A model generated the notes under the pieces. The model was not told the DNA's origin. It saw only the letters and a list, made by a program, of their open reading frames with translations, and searched no databases. Shown here piece by piece: positions 36,961 through 47,723 of a stretch of DNA of 64,000 bases. Location of the stretch: assembly GCA_001802645.1 (NCBI GenBank), contig MGZJ01000036.1:115880-179879 (forward strand), written 5' to 3'. The stretch is from Geobacteraceae bacterium GWC2_53_11 (lineage in GTDB: Bacteria > Desulfobacterota > Desulfuromonadia > Geobacterales > Pseudopelobacteraceae). The first letter of the stretch is position 1; each line of letters begins with the position of its first letter. The translations under genes were made by a program, and so were the position numbers.

Positions 36961-39735
36961 ATGGAATATAAAGACACCCTCAACCTGCCACAGACCGATT
37001 TTGCAATGAAGGCCAACCTGAATCAGCGGGAGCCGGAAATCCTTGCCAAATGGGAACAGAACGGTCTGTATGCCAAACTCGAAGAACAGGGCAAAGATAA
37101 ACCACTCTATGTACTACACGACGGCCCCCCCTACGCCAACGGGCATATCCATATCGGCCACGCACTCAATAAGACTCTCAAGGACATTGTCCTGAAAGTC
37201 AAACGGATGGAAGGGTTCCGCGCCCCCTATGTACCGGGGTGGGATTGCCACGGTCTGCCGATCGAACTGCAGGTGGAAAAGAATCTCGGCTCCAAAAAGC
37301 ACCAGATGAGCAAACTGGAGATGCGCAAGGAATGCCGCACCTACGCCGCCAAGTTCGTGGATATCCAGAAAGAGGAGTTTAAACGACTCGGCATCTTGGG
37401 CGACTGGGAAAATCCCTACCTGACCATGAACTATGAATACGAAGGGTTGACCGCTGCCGAACTGGCCCGTTTTGCCCACAACGGCGGACTGTACCGCGGG
37501 CGCAAGCCGGTGCACTGGTGTTCGTCCTGTGTCACGGCTCTGGCCGAAGCCGAAGTCGAATACGCAGATCACACGTCCCCTTCCATCTACGTCCGTTTCG
37601 CTATTCAGGACGATCTATCGGCAGCAATCCCGGAACTGGCAGGTAAACAGGCCTATGTCGTTATCTGGACCACAACCCCCTGGACGATTCCGGCCAACCT
37701 GGCCGTGGCACTCCATCCGGAGTTCGATTACGTGGCGCTGGACACCGAAAAGGGAATCCTGATCGTCGCGGAAGGGCTCAAGGATTCTTTCCTGACGACC
37801 GTCGGCCTGACCGGGACTGTCATCGCCACCTTCAAGGCAAGTGTATTGGAGCGTATGCGCTGCAAACACCCTTTTTACGACCGCGATTCAATCGTGCTGC
37901 TGGGCGAGCATGTCACTCTGGAAGCCGGTACCGGCTGCGTCCACACGGCTCCCGGCCACGGTCAGGAAGACTATGAACTGGCGCTGAAGGAAGGGCTGGA
38001 GATATACAACCCGGTCGATAATCATGGCAAGTACCTCTCCACGGTCGAGTTTTTCGGCGGCCAGCAGGTTTTCCCTGCCAACCAGAGCGTCATCGACAAA
38101 CTGATTGAAGTTGAAGCACTGCTCCAGACCGCGCCTATCGTCCACTCCTACCCGCACTGCTGGCGCTGCAAAAAACCGATCATCTTCCGTGCCACCGAAC
38201 AGTGGTTCATCAGCATGAAAGCCAACGAACTGCGCGACAAGGCGCTGAAGGCCATCGACCAGGTGGAGTGGATTCCCAAATGGGGGCGTGAGCGGATCTA
38301 CGGCATGATCGAGAACCGCCCGGACTGGTGCGTCTCCCGTCAGCGTTCCTGGGGTGTTCCGATCACCGCGTTCTCCTGCACCTCCTGCGGTGAATACATC
38401 GCCGACGGCACCATCATGGATCACGTGGCGGAGATCTTCAAAAAGGAGAGTTCCGACGTCTGGTTCGACTGGAGTGCCGAGCAGCTGCTCCCCGCCGGTT
38501 CGGTCTGTCCGAAATGCGGCGCCGCAACCTTCGAAAAGGAAAACGATATCCTCGACGTCTGGTTCGATTCGGGCGTTTCACACGCTGCCGTTTTGGAACC
38601 GAACGCCACGTTGAGGTCACCTGCCGATCTGTATCTGGAAGGAAGCGATCAGCATCGCGGCTGGTTCCATTCGTCGCTGCTGGAAAGCGTCGGCACCCGC
38701 GGCGTTGCACCGTACAAAAGCGTCCTGACCCACGGTTTCGTACTGGACGGCCAGGGGCGCAAGATGAGTAAATCCGTGGGCAACGTGGTCGCTCCCGAAG
38801 ATGTCATCAAGAAGTTCGGCGCCGATATCCTGCGTCTCTGGGTTGCCGCCATGGACTACCAGGACGACACCCGCATCTCCCAGGAGATTCTGACCAGGGT
38901 AGCGGAAGCTTATCGCCGCGTGCGCAACACCTGCCGCTACATTCTCGGCAACATCAACAATTTCGATCCGGCAACCCAATCGGTGCCTTTTGAAAAAATG
39001 CCCGAGATCGACCGCTGGGCCCTGCACCAGCTTGAAATCCTCAAGGAACGGGTTCTTACCGCCTATCAGGAGCTGGAATTCCATGTCATCTATCAGGAAG
39101 TCAACGGCTTCTGCACGGTTGAGATGAGCGCTTTCTACCTCGACATTCTCAAAGACCGCATGTACACCAGCAAGGCGAACTCCCTGGAGCGGTTGAGCGC
39201 CCAGACCGTCATGTTCCGCATCCTCGATACTCTGGTGCGGACGCTTGCTCCGATACTCTCGTTTACCACCGACGAAGTCTGGCAGTTCATGCCGGGAGAG
39301 CGGGAAGAAAGCGTCCATCTGGCAGCATTCCCCGACCGTCATCCGGAGTGGAAGAACGACAACCTGACAGCCCGCTGGGAGCGCATTATCAAAGTTCGCG
39401 CTGAAGTGTCGAAAGCTTTGGAACTGGCCCGTGTTGCCAAGACCATCGGCCATTCACTTGACGCGGCCGTCACCATCGCCGCACCGGCTGAGCTGTATGC
39501 ATTCCTTCAGGAATATGCCACCGAACTGAACAGCATTTTTATTGTTTCGAAAGCAACGCTGGCAGATGAATTGACCGGTGATTACTGGACATCGGAAAAT
39601 GTCGAGGGCTTGAAAATCCAGGTTACCGCCGCACCTGGTGAGAAATGTGAACGTTGCTGGTATTACAGCGAAGAATTGGGCACGGATGCCGGACACCCGA
39701 CCATCTGCCCCAAATGCACGATTGCCGTTACCTGA
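36961..39735 (+). CDS. ileS: Isoleucine--tRNA ligase
   Basis: YVLHDGPPYANGHIHIGHALNKTLKDI, KMSKSVGN, C-terminal CERCWYY...CPKC zinc site. Confidence 0.97.
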   Translation: MEYKDTLNLPQTDFAMKANLNQREPEILAKWEQNGLYAKLEEQGKDKPLYVLHDGPPYANGHIHIGHALNKTLKDIVLKVKRMEGFRAPYVPGWDCHGLPIELQVEKNLGSKKHQMSKLEMRKECRTYAAKFVDIQKEEFKRLGILGDWENPYLTMNYEYEGLTAAELARFAHNGGLYRGRKPVHWCSSCVTALAEAEVEYADHTSPSIYVRFAIQDDLSAAIPELAGKQAYVVIWTTTPWTIPANLAVALHPEFDYVALDTEKGILIVAEGLKDSFLTTVGLTGTVIATFKASVLERMRCKHPFYDRDSIVLLGEHVTLEAGTGCVHTAPGHGQEDYELALKEGLEIYNPVDNHGKYLSTVEFFGGQQVFPANQSVIDKLIEVEALLQTAPIVHSYPHCWRCKKPIIFRATEQWFISMKANELRDKALKAIDQVEWIPKWGRERIYGMIENRPDWCVSRQRSWGVPITAFSCTSCGEYIADGTIMDHVAEIFKKESSDVWFDWSAEQLLPAGSVCPKCGAATFEKENDILDVWFDSGVSHAAVLEPNATLRSPADLYLEGSDQHRGWFHSSLLESVGTRGVAPYKSVLTHGFVLDGQGRKMSKSVGNVVAPEDVIKKFGADILRLWVAAMDYQDDTRISQEILTRVAEAYRRVRNTCRYILGNINNFDPATQSVPFEKMPEIDRWALHQLEILKERVLTAYQELEFHVIYQEVNGFCTVEMSAFYLDILKDRMYTSKANSLERLSAQTVMFRILDTLVRTLAPILSFTTDEVWQFMPGEREESVHLAAFPDRHPEWKNDNLTARWERIIKVRAEVSKALELARVAKTIGHSLDAAVTIAAPAELYAFLQEYATELNSIFIVSKATLADELTGDYWTSENVEGLKIQVTAAPGEKCERCWYYSEELGTDAGHPTICPKCTIAVT

Positions 39736-39773
39736 TTCCGGTTTTAAATCCGTCTCAACACAGGAGAGTGGGT

Positions 39774-40805
39774 ATGCATGCTGATATTTTAGTATCGTCA
39801 CTCATGACCAGCAACGTAATCAGTACATCGTCCAGCGCTTATCTGGGGGATGTCATCCAGAGCATGATCGACAACCGCTATTCCTGCATGGTTGTTGTCG
39901 AAAACGGCAAACCGGTCGGCATCGTTACCGAGCGGGACATCGTACGTCTGATGGGAGTATTCATCTCTGACAGACCACAGGGCCCGGTGCGGGTTGCCAA
40001 TGTCATGTCGGTTCCGGTTGAGACGGTATCCGAAGAGACAACCCTGTTCGAGGCTTTGGTCATTTCATCGGCCCAGAAGATACGCCACCTGCCGGTTATA
40101 GACAAATCCGGCCGGATGGTGGGTCTGGTCACCCAGTCAGACCTTGCCAAGGCTCATTTCAAAATTTACGAGAATCAGCGCGACCTTATTGAACAGTCCG
40201 TTACCCAGCGCACCCAGGAATTGCTCCAGTCCAACGAGGAGCTTAAATCTCTTTCGCTGGTTGACGGTTTAACCGGTCTTGGCAATCGCCGTGCCATGGA
40301 AGTGGACCTGGAACATACTCACAGCCAGGCGCTGCGCTATAACCGCTCGTACTCGGTAGCGCTGTTCGATGTTGACCATTTCAAGCTCTATAACGACTGT
40401 TACGGCCACAAAGCCGGCGACAGCGCTCTGAGGCATATTTCAGAGTATCTGCAAAAGAGCATCCGGACCTGCGACCGGCTCTATCGCTACGGCGGTGAAG
40501 AAATCCTGCTGATTATGCCGGAGACGACCCTGTATGGCGCCCTGATTCTGGCTGACCGTACTTTGGCAGGTCTCGCGGACATGAACATACCGCATGAACA
40601 GAGTTCATTTGGCTGTGTAACTCTCAGTTGCGGAGTCGCAAGCCAGGTTGAGGTAAACGGCTATGAAGGATGGGAAGACCTCGTTGATCTGGCCGATCGC
40701 GGCTTGTACGCATCAAAAAATAACGGGCGCAATCGCGCCACCATTATCCCCCCGGAAGACGCCGTAGATGACAGCGTTCCCCGGATGCACGGACCCAAGC
40801 AATGA
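39774..40805 (+). CDS. CBS-domain pair fused to GGDEF domain
   Basis: Two CBS motifs (GIVTERDIVRLMG, GLVTQSDLAKAHF) then DGLTGLGNRRAME...YRYGGEEILLIMPE. Confidence 0.9.
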   Translation: MHADILVSSLMTSNVISTSSSAYLGDVIQSMIDNRYSCMVVVENGKPVGIVTERDIVRLMGVFISDRPQGPVRVANVMSVPVETVSEETTLFEALVISSAQKIRHLPVIDKSGRMVGLVTQSDLAKAHFKIYENQRDLIEQSVTQRTQELLQSNEELKSLSLVDGLTGLGNRRAMEVDLEHTHSQALRYNRSYSVALFDVDHFKLYNDCYGHKAGDSALRHISEYLQKSIRTCDRLYRYGGEEILLIMPETTLYGALILADRTLAGLADMNIPHEQSSFGCVTLSCGVASQVEVNGYEGWEDLVDLADRGLYASKNNGRNRATIIPPEDAVDDSVPRMHGPKQ

Positions 40806-41287
40806 AATCTCGCTACCCCCTGTTCGCCGCTATTGCCATTGTTGGCATAATCATTGACCAGATCACCAAAATTGTCGTCGATCGCAGCATGCAACTGTTC
40901 GATTCGATCCCGATCATTGAGAATTTTTTCCATCTTACCTACGTCAGAAACAAAGGAGCGGCCTTCAGCTTCCTCTCCAATGCATCGTGGCGTCTGCCGT
41001 TTTTTATCGCCGTATCGTTCATAGCCGCGTTCGTCATTCTGATCGCCTTTCGCAAACTGCGCGACGACCAGAAACTGGCGCACGTTTCGCTGGCAATGAT
41101 CTTTTCCGGGGCGGTCGGCAACCTGATTGACCGGATACGTCTGGGGGAAGTAATCGATTTTCTTGATGCCCACTGGTACCGGCACCATTGGCCGGCCTTT
41201 AACGTGGCCGACTCCCTGATTTGCGTGGGGGTTTTTCTGCTGGCGATTGATATGATTCTGGAAGAGAAGAGAGTGAAAAAAGGTTGA
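40802..41287 (+). CDS. lspA: Lipoprotein signal peptidase
   Basis: YVRNKGAAFSFL, GAVGNLIDRIRLGEVIDFLD, FNVADSLICVG. Confidence 0.93.
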   Translation: MKSRYPLFAAIAIVGIIIDQITKIVVDRSMQLFDSIPIIENFFHLTYVRNKGAAFSFLSNASWRLPFFIAVSFIAAFVILIAFRKLRDDQKLAHVSLAMIFSGAVGNLIDRIRLGEVIDFLDAHWYRHHWPAFNVADSLICVGVFLLAIDMILEEKRVKKG

Positions 41288-41319
41288 AAATGTATTCCGC
41301 TGTTATGTAGACAAAACTA

Positions 41320-42591
41320 TTACACATCTGCTGGTGGCGTGCCCGCATAGCGCACCCCGCCGGCAAAAAGTTCCCGCAAGATTCCTTCCCGCATAACCCG
41401 TTCAAAAACCCCGCTTTCGTCTCCGTCACAATTCCCGACTACCTGAAAGTCCGCCCGTTTGCCGATCTCCAGCGAACCGCAGGCGTCAGAGACTCCAAGG
41501 GCTGCAGCACCACCGGTCGTAACCATACGGAACACATCCTGCTCGGTCAGGTCATCCGGAAACATTTCAAGGGCAAAGCGCAGTTCATCCCAGAGCGAAA
41601 GCGAATTATTGCTGGCCAGCGAATCGGTGCCGAGCGCAAGCGGAATGCCGAATTTCTTGAACAGAGCCACGGGGGCCCGGCCAACGTCGAGAAGTTCATT
41701 ACTGCGGGGACAGAGCACGACATGGACGCCATGCGACTTGAGAATCCTGACATCAGCCATGGAGACATGGACACAATGGATAGCCAGAGTAGTCGGAGTC
41801 AGCAAGCCATGACGCTCCAGCAGTTCGGTTGAACTGCAGTGGGCCGGATGTCCCAGAAAGCGTTCCCAGCCGACAAATGGATAGAGGTCTGTGGCCAGAT
41901 CTCCGCTCCCGTCGAAGATAAAATCAGCTTCGGAACGGGACTCGGAAAGATGAATGGCAAGCGGCAAAGAGCGTGAAGCGGCGGCATCCCGAATGGCTGC
42001 CAGAAATTCGTGCCCGACGGTATAGAGGGTATGGGGCGACAACCCGGACAACAGCGCCTGCGCTTCACCCTGATCCGCCACGGCAGTCGCAGCGGCAAGC
42101 TTGGCCGCAAAGTGGCTTGACTCCTGCCCCAGCAGTTCGAAGTAGAGCCTGCCGAAAAGCGAAGAGTTGTAATACTGCTCCGCCAGCGCCGGGTTGGTGA
42201 CAATCTCTCCAATCGCGGTTGTACCCGATTCAAGGCACATCCGCACCCCTTCCTGAATCGATGGCGGATAGTCATCGGCTGTCAAACCTCGGGCTATTTT
42301 GATGAGCTGAATAATCCAGTCAGTAAATTTACGCGGGCTGTAATCGACCGACGAGCGAAGCTTCCAGGAGGGGAAATGGGTCAGTTCGAGATGGGTATGG
42401 GCATTGACAAAACCGGGAAGCAGGGCACAGCCGGGGTAATCGAAAACCGGAGCGGAATAGGTGCTGCGAAGCCGACTTAACGGCCCCGTATCGATAATAG
42501 AGCCGTTCTGCACGAGCAGTGCCCCGCCGGCTACGGGCGGGGCACCCGGATTAATCAACCAGGACGCGGCATAGATGACCTGTTCTGACAT
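41320..42591 (-). CDS. Amidohydrolase family protein (ATZ/TRZ type; possibly aminodeoxyfutalosine deaminase)
   Basis: LLPGFVNAHTHLELT, AIHCVHVSMADVRILKSHGVHVVLCPRSNELL, LGTDSLASN. Confidence 0.75.
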   Translation of the reverse strand: MSEQVIYAASWLINPGAPPVAGGALLVQNGSIIDTGPLSRLRSTYSAPVFDYPGCALLPGFVNAHTHLELTHFPSWKLRSSVDYSPRKFTDWIIQLIKIARGLTADDYPPSIQEGVRMCLESGTTAIGEIVTNPALAEQYYNSSLFGRLYFELLGQESSHFAAKLAAATAVADQGEAQALLSGLSPHTLYTVGHEFLAAIRDAAASRSLPLAIHLSESRSEADFIFDGSGDLATDLYPFVGWERFLGHPAHCSSTELLERHGLLTPTTLAIHCVHVSMADVRILKSHGVHVVLCPRSNELLDVGRAPVALFKKFGIPLALGTDSLASNNSLSLWDELRFALEMFPDDLTEQDVFRMVTTGGAAALGVSDACGSLEIGKRADFQVVGNCDGDESGVFERVMREGILRELFAGGVRYAGTPPADV

Positions 42592-42615
42592 ACATCACCT
42601 CGTTTAACAACTACT

Positions 42616-45057
42616 CTACGCCTTTGCCGTACGTTTGGATACAGGTGCTTTTGTTTGAGACTTCACACCCTTTTTCGCGGCAGCAGCCGGTACAGAGGGC
42701 GGATATTTCACCAACGCAAGCTTGAGAGCTTCCTCTACTTCGGAAACGGCAACAATCTTAACTTTTTTCAGTATTTCCGGCGGAATATCCTCAAGATCCT
42801 TCATATTTTGTTCCGGGATGATCACCAGACGCATCCGGGAGCGCACCGCCGCCAGAATTTTTTCCTTCAAGCCACCTATGGGGAGGACTTTACCGCGCAA
42901 CGTCACCTCGCCGGTCATGGCCACATCCTTTCTTACCGGGATGTGGCAAAGGATCGACACCAGCGCCACGGTCATGGCAACACCGGCTGAAGGGCCATCC
43001 TTCGGAATGGCACCCGCCGGGACGTGAACGTGGATTTCATGATCCTGAAAAATTTCCGGATCAAGATGCAGCGCCGCAGCATGGGCACGAATGTAGGAAT
43101 GGGCAGCCTGTATCGATTCCTTCATGACATCGCCCAACTGGCCGGTCAGCGTCAAGGCGGCTTTCCCCGCCATCAGACTGGCCTCGATATGCAGGATTTC
43201 GCCGCCTACCGGGGTCCAGGCAAGCCCGTTGACAACCCCGATCTCATTCTTGTCCAGATCCTCCTCACGAATATACTTCGCAGCCCCCAGGTAACTATGC
43301 AGGCTTTTGGCGGTCACCTTGACGGCACTCTGGTTCCCCTCCGCCACCTTCCGGGCTATTTTGCGGCAGACCGTGCCGATTTCCCGTTCAAGGTTACGCA
43401 GACCTGCTTCGCGGGTATATTTGGAGATAATTTCATTGATCGCGCCGTCATCAAAGCTGATATGCTTGGCTTTAAGCCCATTTTCCTTGATCTGACGCGG
43501 CACCAGATAACGCTTGGCAATTTGCAATTTTTCCTCTTCCGTGTAACCGGCAAGATTGATGACCTCCATACGGTCGCGCAGAGCCGACGGAATCGGGTCC
43601 ATCTGATTGGCGGTCGCCACAAACATGACGTTCGACAGGTCAAAGGACTGATTGATGTAGTGATCGGAAAAGGAGTGGTTCTGCTCAGGATCAAGGACCT
43701 CAAGGAGCGCAGATGACGGATCGCCCTTATAGTCGTAGCCCAGCTTGTCGATTTCATCCAGCATGAAGACAGGGTTGTTGGCACCAGCCTGTTTCAGCCC
43801 CTGCAGAATACGCCCCGGCATGGCGCCGATATAGGTGCGGCGATGCCCCCTGATTTCAGCTTCGTCACGGACCCCACCCAATGAGATGCGTACAAACTTG
43901 CGATTCATGGCGCGGGCAATTGATTTGCCCAGCGACGTTTTACCGACACCGGGAGGACCGACGAAACAGAGAATCGGCCCCTTCATTTTCTTTTTCAGCT
44001 TGCGCACCGCCAGAAACTCCAGGATGCGCTCCTTGATTTTATCCAGGTAATAATGGTCGTTATCGAGAATCTTCTTGGCCCTGACGATATCAAGGCTGTC
44101 GCGGGTCGAAGTACTCCAGGGGAGCTCAACCATCCAGTCCAGATAGGTTCTGACAATACTGGCTTCTCCGCCGTCAGGATGCATGTTTTCAAGACGGTTC
44201 AGCTGTTTGAGCGCCTCTTTCTGTACCGCTTCAGGCATTTTGGCTGATTCGATCGCCTTCCGTATTTCAACCAGTTCCTCCTTGCCTTCATTATCACCAA
44301 GCTCGCTCTGAATGGCTTTCATCTGCTCGCGCAGGTAATATTCCTTGTGGCTTTTACCCATCTCCTCACGCGCGGCGTTCTGAATCTTGGCCTGTACGCT
44401 CAGAAGTTCGACCTCGCGATTGAGGTATTCATTCACCTTGGTCAGGCGGACAATCGGATCGTTAATTTCCAACAGTATCTGGGCATCCGCAACTTTCAAG
44501 CCGAGATTGCTGGAAACCAGATCAGCCATGCTGCCTGGATCCTGAATATTTTCCAGAATCACCATTACTTCAGGAGAGACCTGCTTGCCCAGCTCGATAA
44601 CCTTGGTCAGCTGCTCACGCACGGTGCGCATCAGCGCCTCGGTTTCCAGCGTTATATCAGTAACGATGGTATCGTTCTGCCGCTCGACCCGAACCGTGTA
44701 AAAGGGCTTATCTGAAACGTACTCCGTAATGCGCGCCTTGGCCAACCCTTGAACGAGGATTTTAACGCGCCCGTCCGGCAGCTTGAGCATCCGCATGATC
44801 ATGGCAACGGTGCCGACCTCATAGATTTTATCAGCGGGCGGATCTTCGTCGCCGACATCGTGCTGGGTGGCCAGCAGAATCATCCGGTCTCCTGCCAAAG
44901 CGCTGTCTACGGCCTTTACCGACATTTCCCGCCCGACAAAAAGCGGAATAATCATAAACGGGTAGACAACCACATCCCGAATCGGCAGCAGCGGCAGCAC
45001 TTCGGGAATTTTCAGCTCTTCCGAACTCTGTTCGGTATCGTTTTCGATCTCTATCAA
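42616..45057 (-). CDS. lon: ATP-dependent protease La
   Basis: GPPGVGKTSLGKSIARA, HVPAGAIPKDGPSAGVAM (catalytic Ser), RKDVAMTGEVTLRGKVLPIGGLKEK. Confidence 0.97.
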   Translation of the reverse strand: MIEIENDTEQSSEELKIPEVLPLLPIRDVVVYPFMIIPLFVGREMSVKAVDSALAGDRMILLATQHDVGDEDPPADKIYEVGTVAMIMRMLKLPDGRVKILVQGLAKARITEYVSDKPFYTVRVERQNDTIVTDITLETEALMRTVREQLTKVIELGKQVSPEVMVILENIQDPGSMADLVSSNLGLKVADAQILLEINDPIVRLTKVNEYLNREVELLSVQAKIQNAAREEMGKSHKEYYLREQMKAIQSELGDNEGKEELVEIRKAIESAKMPEAVQKEALKQLNRLENMHPDGGEASIVRTYLDWMVELPWSTSTRDSLDIVRAKKILDNDHYYLDKIKERILEFLAVRKLKKKMKGPILCFVGPPGVGKTSLGKSIARAMNRKFVRISLGGVRDEAEIRGHRRTYIGAMPGRILQGLKQAGANNPVFMLDEIDKLGYDYKGDPSSALLEVLDPEQNHSFSDHYINQSFDLSNVMFVATANQMDPIPSALRDRMEVINLAGYTEEEKLQIAKRYLVPRQIKENGLKAKHISFDDGAINEIISKYTREAGLRNLEREIGTVCRKIARKVAEGNQSAVKVTAKSLHSYLGAAKYIREEDLDKNEIGVVNGLAWTPVGGEILHIEASLMAGKAALTLTGQLGDVMKESIQAAHSYIRAHAAALHLDPEIFQDHEIHVHVPAGAIPKDGPSAGVAMTVALVSILCHIPVRKDVAMTGEVTLRGKVLPIGGLKEKILAAVRSRMRLVIIPEQNMKDLEDIPPEILKKVKIVAVSEVEEALKLALVKYPPSVPAAAAKKGVKSQTKAPVSKRTAKA

Positions 45058-45101
45058 ACTATATCTCCTTTGGGGCTGTACATAAATTCAGTTATCAAAA
45101 G

Positions 45102-45530
45102 CTACAGCTCCGTCACCGGTATCTGCCGTTCGCAACATTTCGGACAAATCACCCGCAGCACACCGCGACGGTATTCCGCCCGAATCGCTGCAAGATCAAC
45201 ATTTCCGGGAATATGAACCGCGTGGTGAAAGCGGCCATAGCTCCGTTCCACGCATATAAATTTGCCTTCGTACTGTTCCCGCGGCTTGCAGGCTTCAAGG
45301 ACCAGTGTCAAACCGTTCAGTTTCAATGAAATGGTATCCAGGGAAACACCCGGGAGATCAAATTCAACAACGATATCCTGGCTCGTTTCATACATATCCA
45401 TTTTCGGACGCGTTTCATTGTCCTCAAACGAGTCTCTCAGTTCAAGGGCATGGAGCAGATTACGCATCTCTTCAACATGCCGGTTGAATATTTCCTGGGT
45501 AAACGGCTTCCTGCCTGTAAAACGTGGCAT
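45102..45530 (-). CDS. Hsp20/alpha-crystallin family small heat-shock protein
   Basis: DMYETSQDIVVEFDLPGVSLDTISLKLNGLTLVLEA...GRFHHAVHIPGNVD. Confidence 0.9.
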   Translation of the reverse strand: MPRFTGRKPFTQEIFNRHVEEMRNLLHALELRDSFEDNETRPKMDMYETSQDIVVEFDLPGVSLDTISLKLNGLTLVLEACKPREQYEGKFICVERSYGRFHHAVHIPGNVDLAAIRAEYRRGVLRVICPKCCERQIPVTEL

Positions 45531-45811
45531 AGGGGCACCTGAAATAAGTAGTAAGTTAGTACGTTATTTCCTGTTAGTTTCAGGCAGAAAATAACTTCGG
45601 TAACGCACGTATCCTGTTTGTCAGGACAGGTAATGTACCGGAGTTGCTCAGTTGAATGTGAAGGTAATCATTCCCTCCGGCAAAGTCAAGGCAGTCATGC
45701 CACCTTGGCGTATTCGGAGAGCGCTGGAATTAAAATTTGACTTTGACCATATTATGCAATAAATAAGGTAGTTTATTTGGATGCGACTAACCGGAAGATG
45801 GGGTACAGATC

Positions 45812-47719
45812 ATGGAAAAATGGTCCATCAGCGAATCTGCCAAAATATACAATATCGACAACTGGGGATCGGATCTTTTCTCCATCAACAAGAAGGGAAA
45901 TATCTGCGTACACCCCTCCTCGAATTCCAAAAACGCCATCGACCTGCGCGTACTGGTAGACGACCTGATCAAACGCAAGATCAAGCCTCCCATCCTGCTC
46001 CGTTTCATGGACGTGTTGCAGGGGCGTATCGCCTCGATCAACCGCGTCTTCAAAAACGCCATCCAGGAAAACGACTATCCGGCTAAATACCAGACGTTCT
46101 ACCCGATCAAGGTCAACCAGCAACGTCAGGTGGTGGAAGCAATCGCCGGCTACGGCAAGCGCTATAACATCGGCCTCGAAGTCGGCTCAAAACCTGAACT
46201 GGTGGCCGGCATCTCGATTTCCAGCGGCAACAATCTGCCGATCATCTGTAACGGCTACAAGGATGCCGAATATATCGAGACCGTACTATATGCCACCAAA
46301 GTAGGCTTCGACATTACACTGGTAGTCGAGAAGCTGTTCGAGTTGGAAAAAATCATCGAAATTTCCAAGAAGACCGGCATCACCCCCAAGCTGGGAATCC
46401 GGGTCAAGCTATCCTCAAAAGGCACCGGCAAATGGGCAACTTCCGGCGGTGAGGATGCCAAATTCGGCCTGCGCATGTCTGAAATCATCGCCGCCATCAG
46501 GATGCTGGAAGAAGAAGGTATGCTTGATTCGGTCAAACTCCTTCACTCGCACATCGGCAGCCAGATCACCAAGATCGACAAGATCAAAACCGCCCTGATC
46601 GAGGTTGCCCGCGTCTACACCGAAATGAAGAAGCTCGGAGTCGGCATTGAATACCTCGATATCGGCGGCGGCCTGGGTGTTGACTACGACGGCTCCAAAT
46701 CGAGCTACTTCTCCAGCGTCAATTATACCATTGAAGAGTACGCCAACGACGTCATCTACCAGATCAAGAACATCTGCGATGAAGCGGGCGTTGAATGCCC
46801 CAATATCATCTCCGAATCGGGACGGGCAACAGTCGCCCATTACTCGGTGCTGGTCACCAACGTCCTCAACACCAACACCCAGCACCTGATGCCCGACTTT
46901 GAGGAGATCCTGGCCCATTCGGAAAAAGTGGCGCCAACCGTCAAGAAACTGATGGACATCTACAAGAGCATCGACCGCTACTCTCTGCGGGAAGACTACC
47001 ACGACACGCTGCAGCTGATCAACGAAGCGGTCAGCCTCTTCAACCTGGGCTACCTGACGCTCAACGACCGGGCCATTGCCGAGTGGCTTTACTCGAAGAT
47101 CATTAAAAAGATCAACAGCATCGTCGAGAAAATCAAACCGATCCCGGAGGAGCTGCAGAATTTTCAGCTCTCCATGCGCCAGACCTACTTTGCCAACTTC
47201 TCCCTGTTCCAGTCGATCCCCGACTCCTGGGCCATCGACCAGCTCTTTCCGATTGTGCCGCTGCAGAGGCTTAACCACAAACCGGACGTCATGGCATCGA
47301 TAGCCGACATCACCTGCGACTCGGACGGCGAGATCACCAGCTTCGTCGGCGAGAATGGCCGTTCGAAATACCTGCCGCTGCACAAGATCAAGAAGGACGA
47401 GGATTACTACATCGGCTTCTTCCTGATCGGCGCCTACCAGGAGATCCTGGGGGACCTTCACAACCTGTTCGGCGACACCAACGCCGTGCATATTACCTTC
47501 AACAAGAAGACCGGCTACATGATCGACACCGTCATCAACGGCGACGCCACCTGGGAGACGCTGAAATACGTCCAGTACAAGGGGCCGGAGATCCTGAAGC
47601 GGGTCAGGGACAATCTGGAGAAAAGCGTGGCTTCAAGGAAGATTTCCATCGAAGAGAGCAGCCACTTTGTCGAACTGCTGGACAGAACCTTATTGGGATA
47701 TACCTATTTAGGAGAGTAA
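45812..47719 (+). CDS. speA: Biosynthetic arginine decarboxylase
   Basis: YPIKVNQQRQVVEAI, LLHSHIGSQI, IEYLDIGGGLGVDYDGS. Confidence 0.94.
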   Translation: MEKWSISESAKIYNIDNWGSDLFSINKKGNICVHPSSNSKNAIDLRVLVDDLIKRKIKPPILLRFMDVLQGRIASINRVFKNAIQENDYPAKYQTFYPIKVNQQRQVVEAIAGYGKRYNIGLEVGSKPELVAGISISSGNNLPIICNGYKDAEYIETVLYATKVGFDITLVVEKLFELEKIIEISKKTGITPKLGIRVKLSSKGTGKWATSGGEDAKFGLRMSEIIAAIRMLEEEGMLDSVKLLHSHIGSQITKIDKIKTALIEVARVYTEMKKLGVGIEYLDIGGGLGVDYDGSKSSYFSSVNYTIEEYANDVIYQIKNICDEAGVECPNIISESGRATVAHYSVLVTNVLNTNTQHLMPDFEEILAHSEKVAPTVKKLMDIYKSIDRYSLREDYHDTLQLINEAVSLFNLGYLTLNDRAIAEWLYSKIIKKINSIVEKIKPIPEELQNFQLSMRQTYFANFSLFQSIPDSWAIDQLFPIVPLQRLNHKPDVMASIADITCDSDGEITSFVGENGRSKYLPLHKIKKDEDYYIGFFLIGAYQEILGDLHNLFGDTNAVHITFNKKTGYMIDTVINGDATWETLKYVQYKGPEILKRVRDNLEKSVASRKISIEESSHFVELLDRTLLGYTYLGE

Positions 47720-47723
47720 TGAT

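Noticed and set aside
38617-39453. 278-aa minus-strand ORF
   Set aside because: Antisense shadow of ileS.
46415-47491. 358-aa minus-strand ORF
   Set aside because: Antisense shadow of speA.
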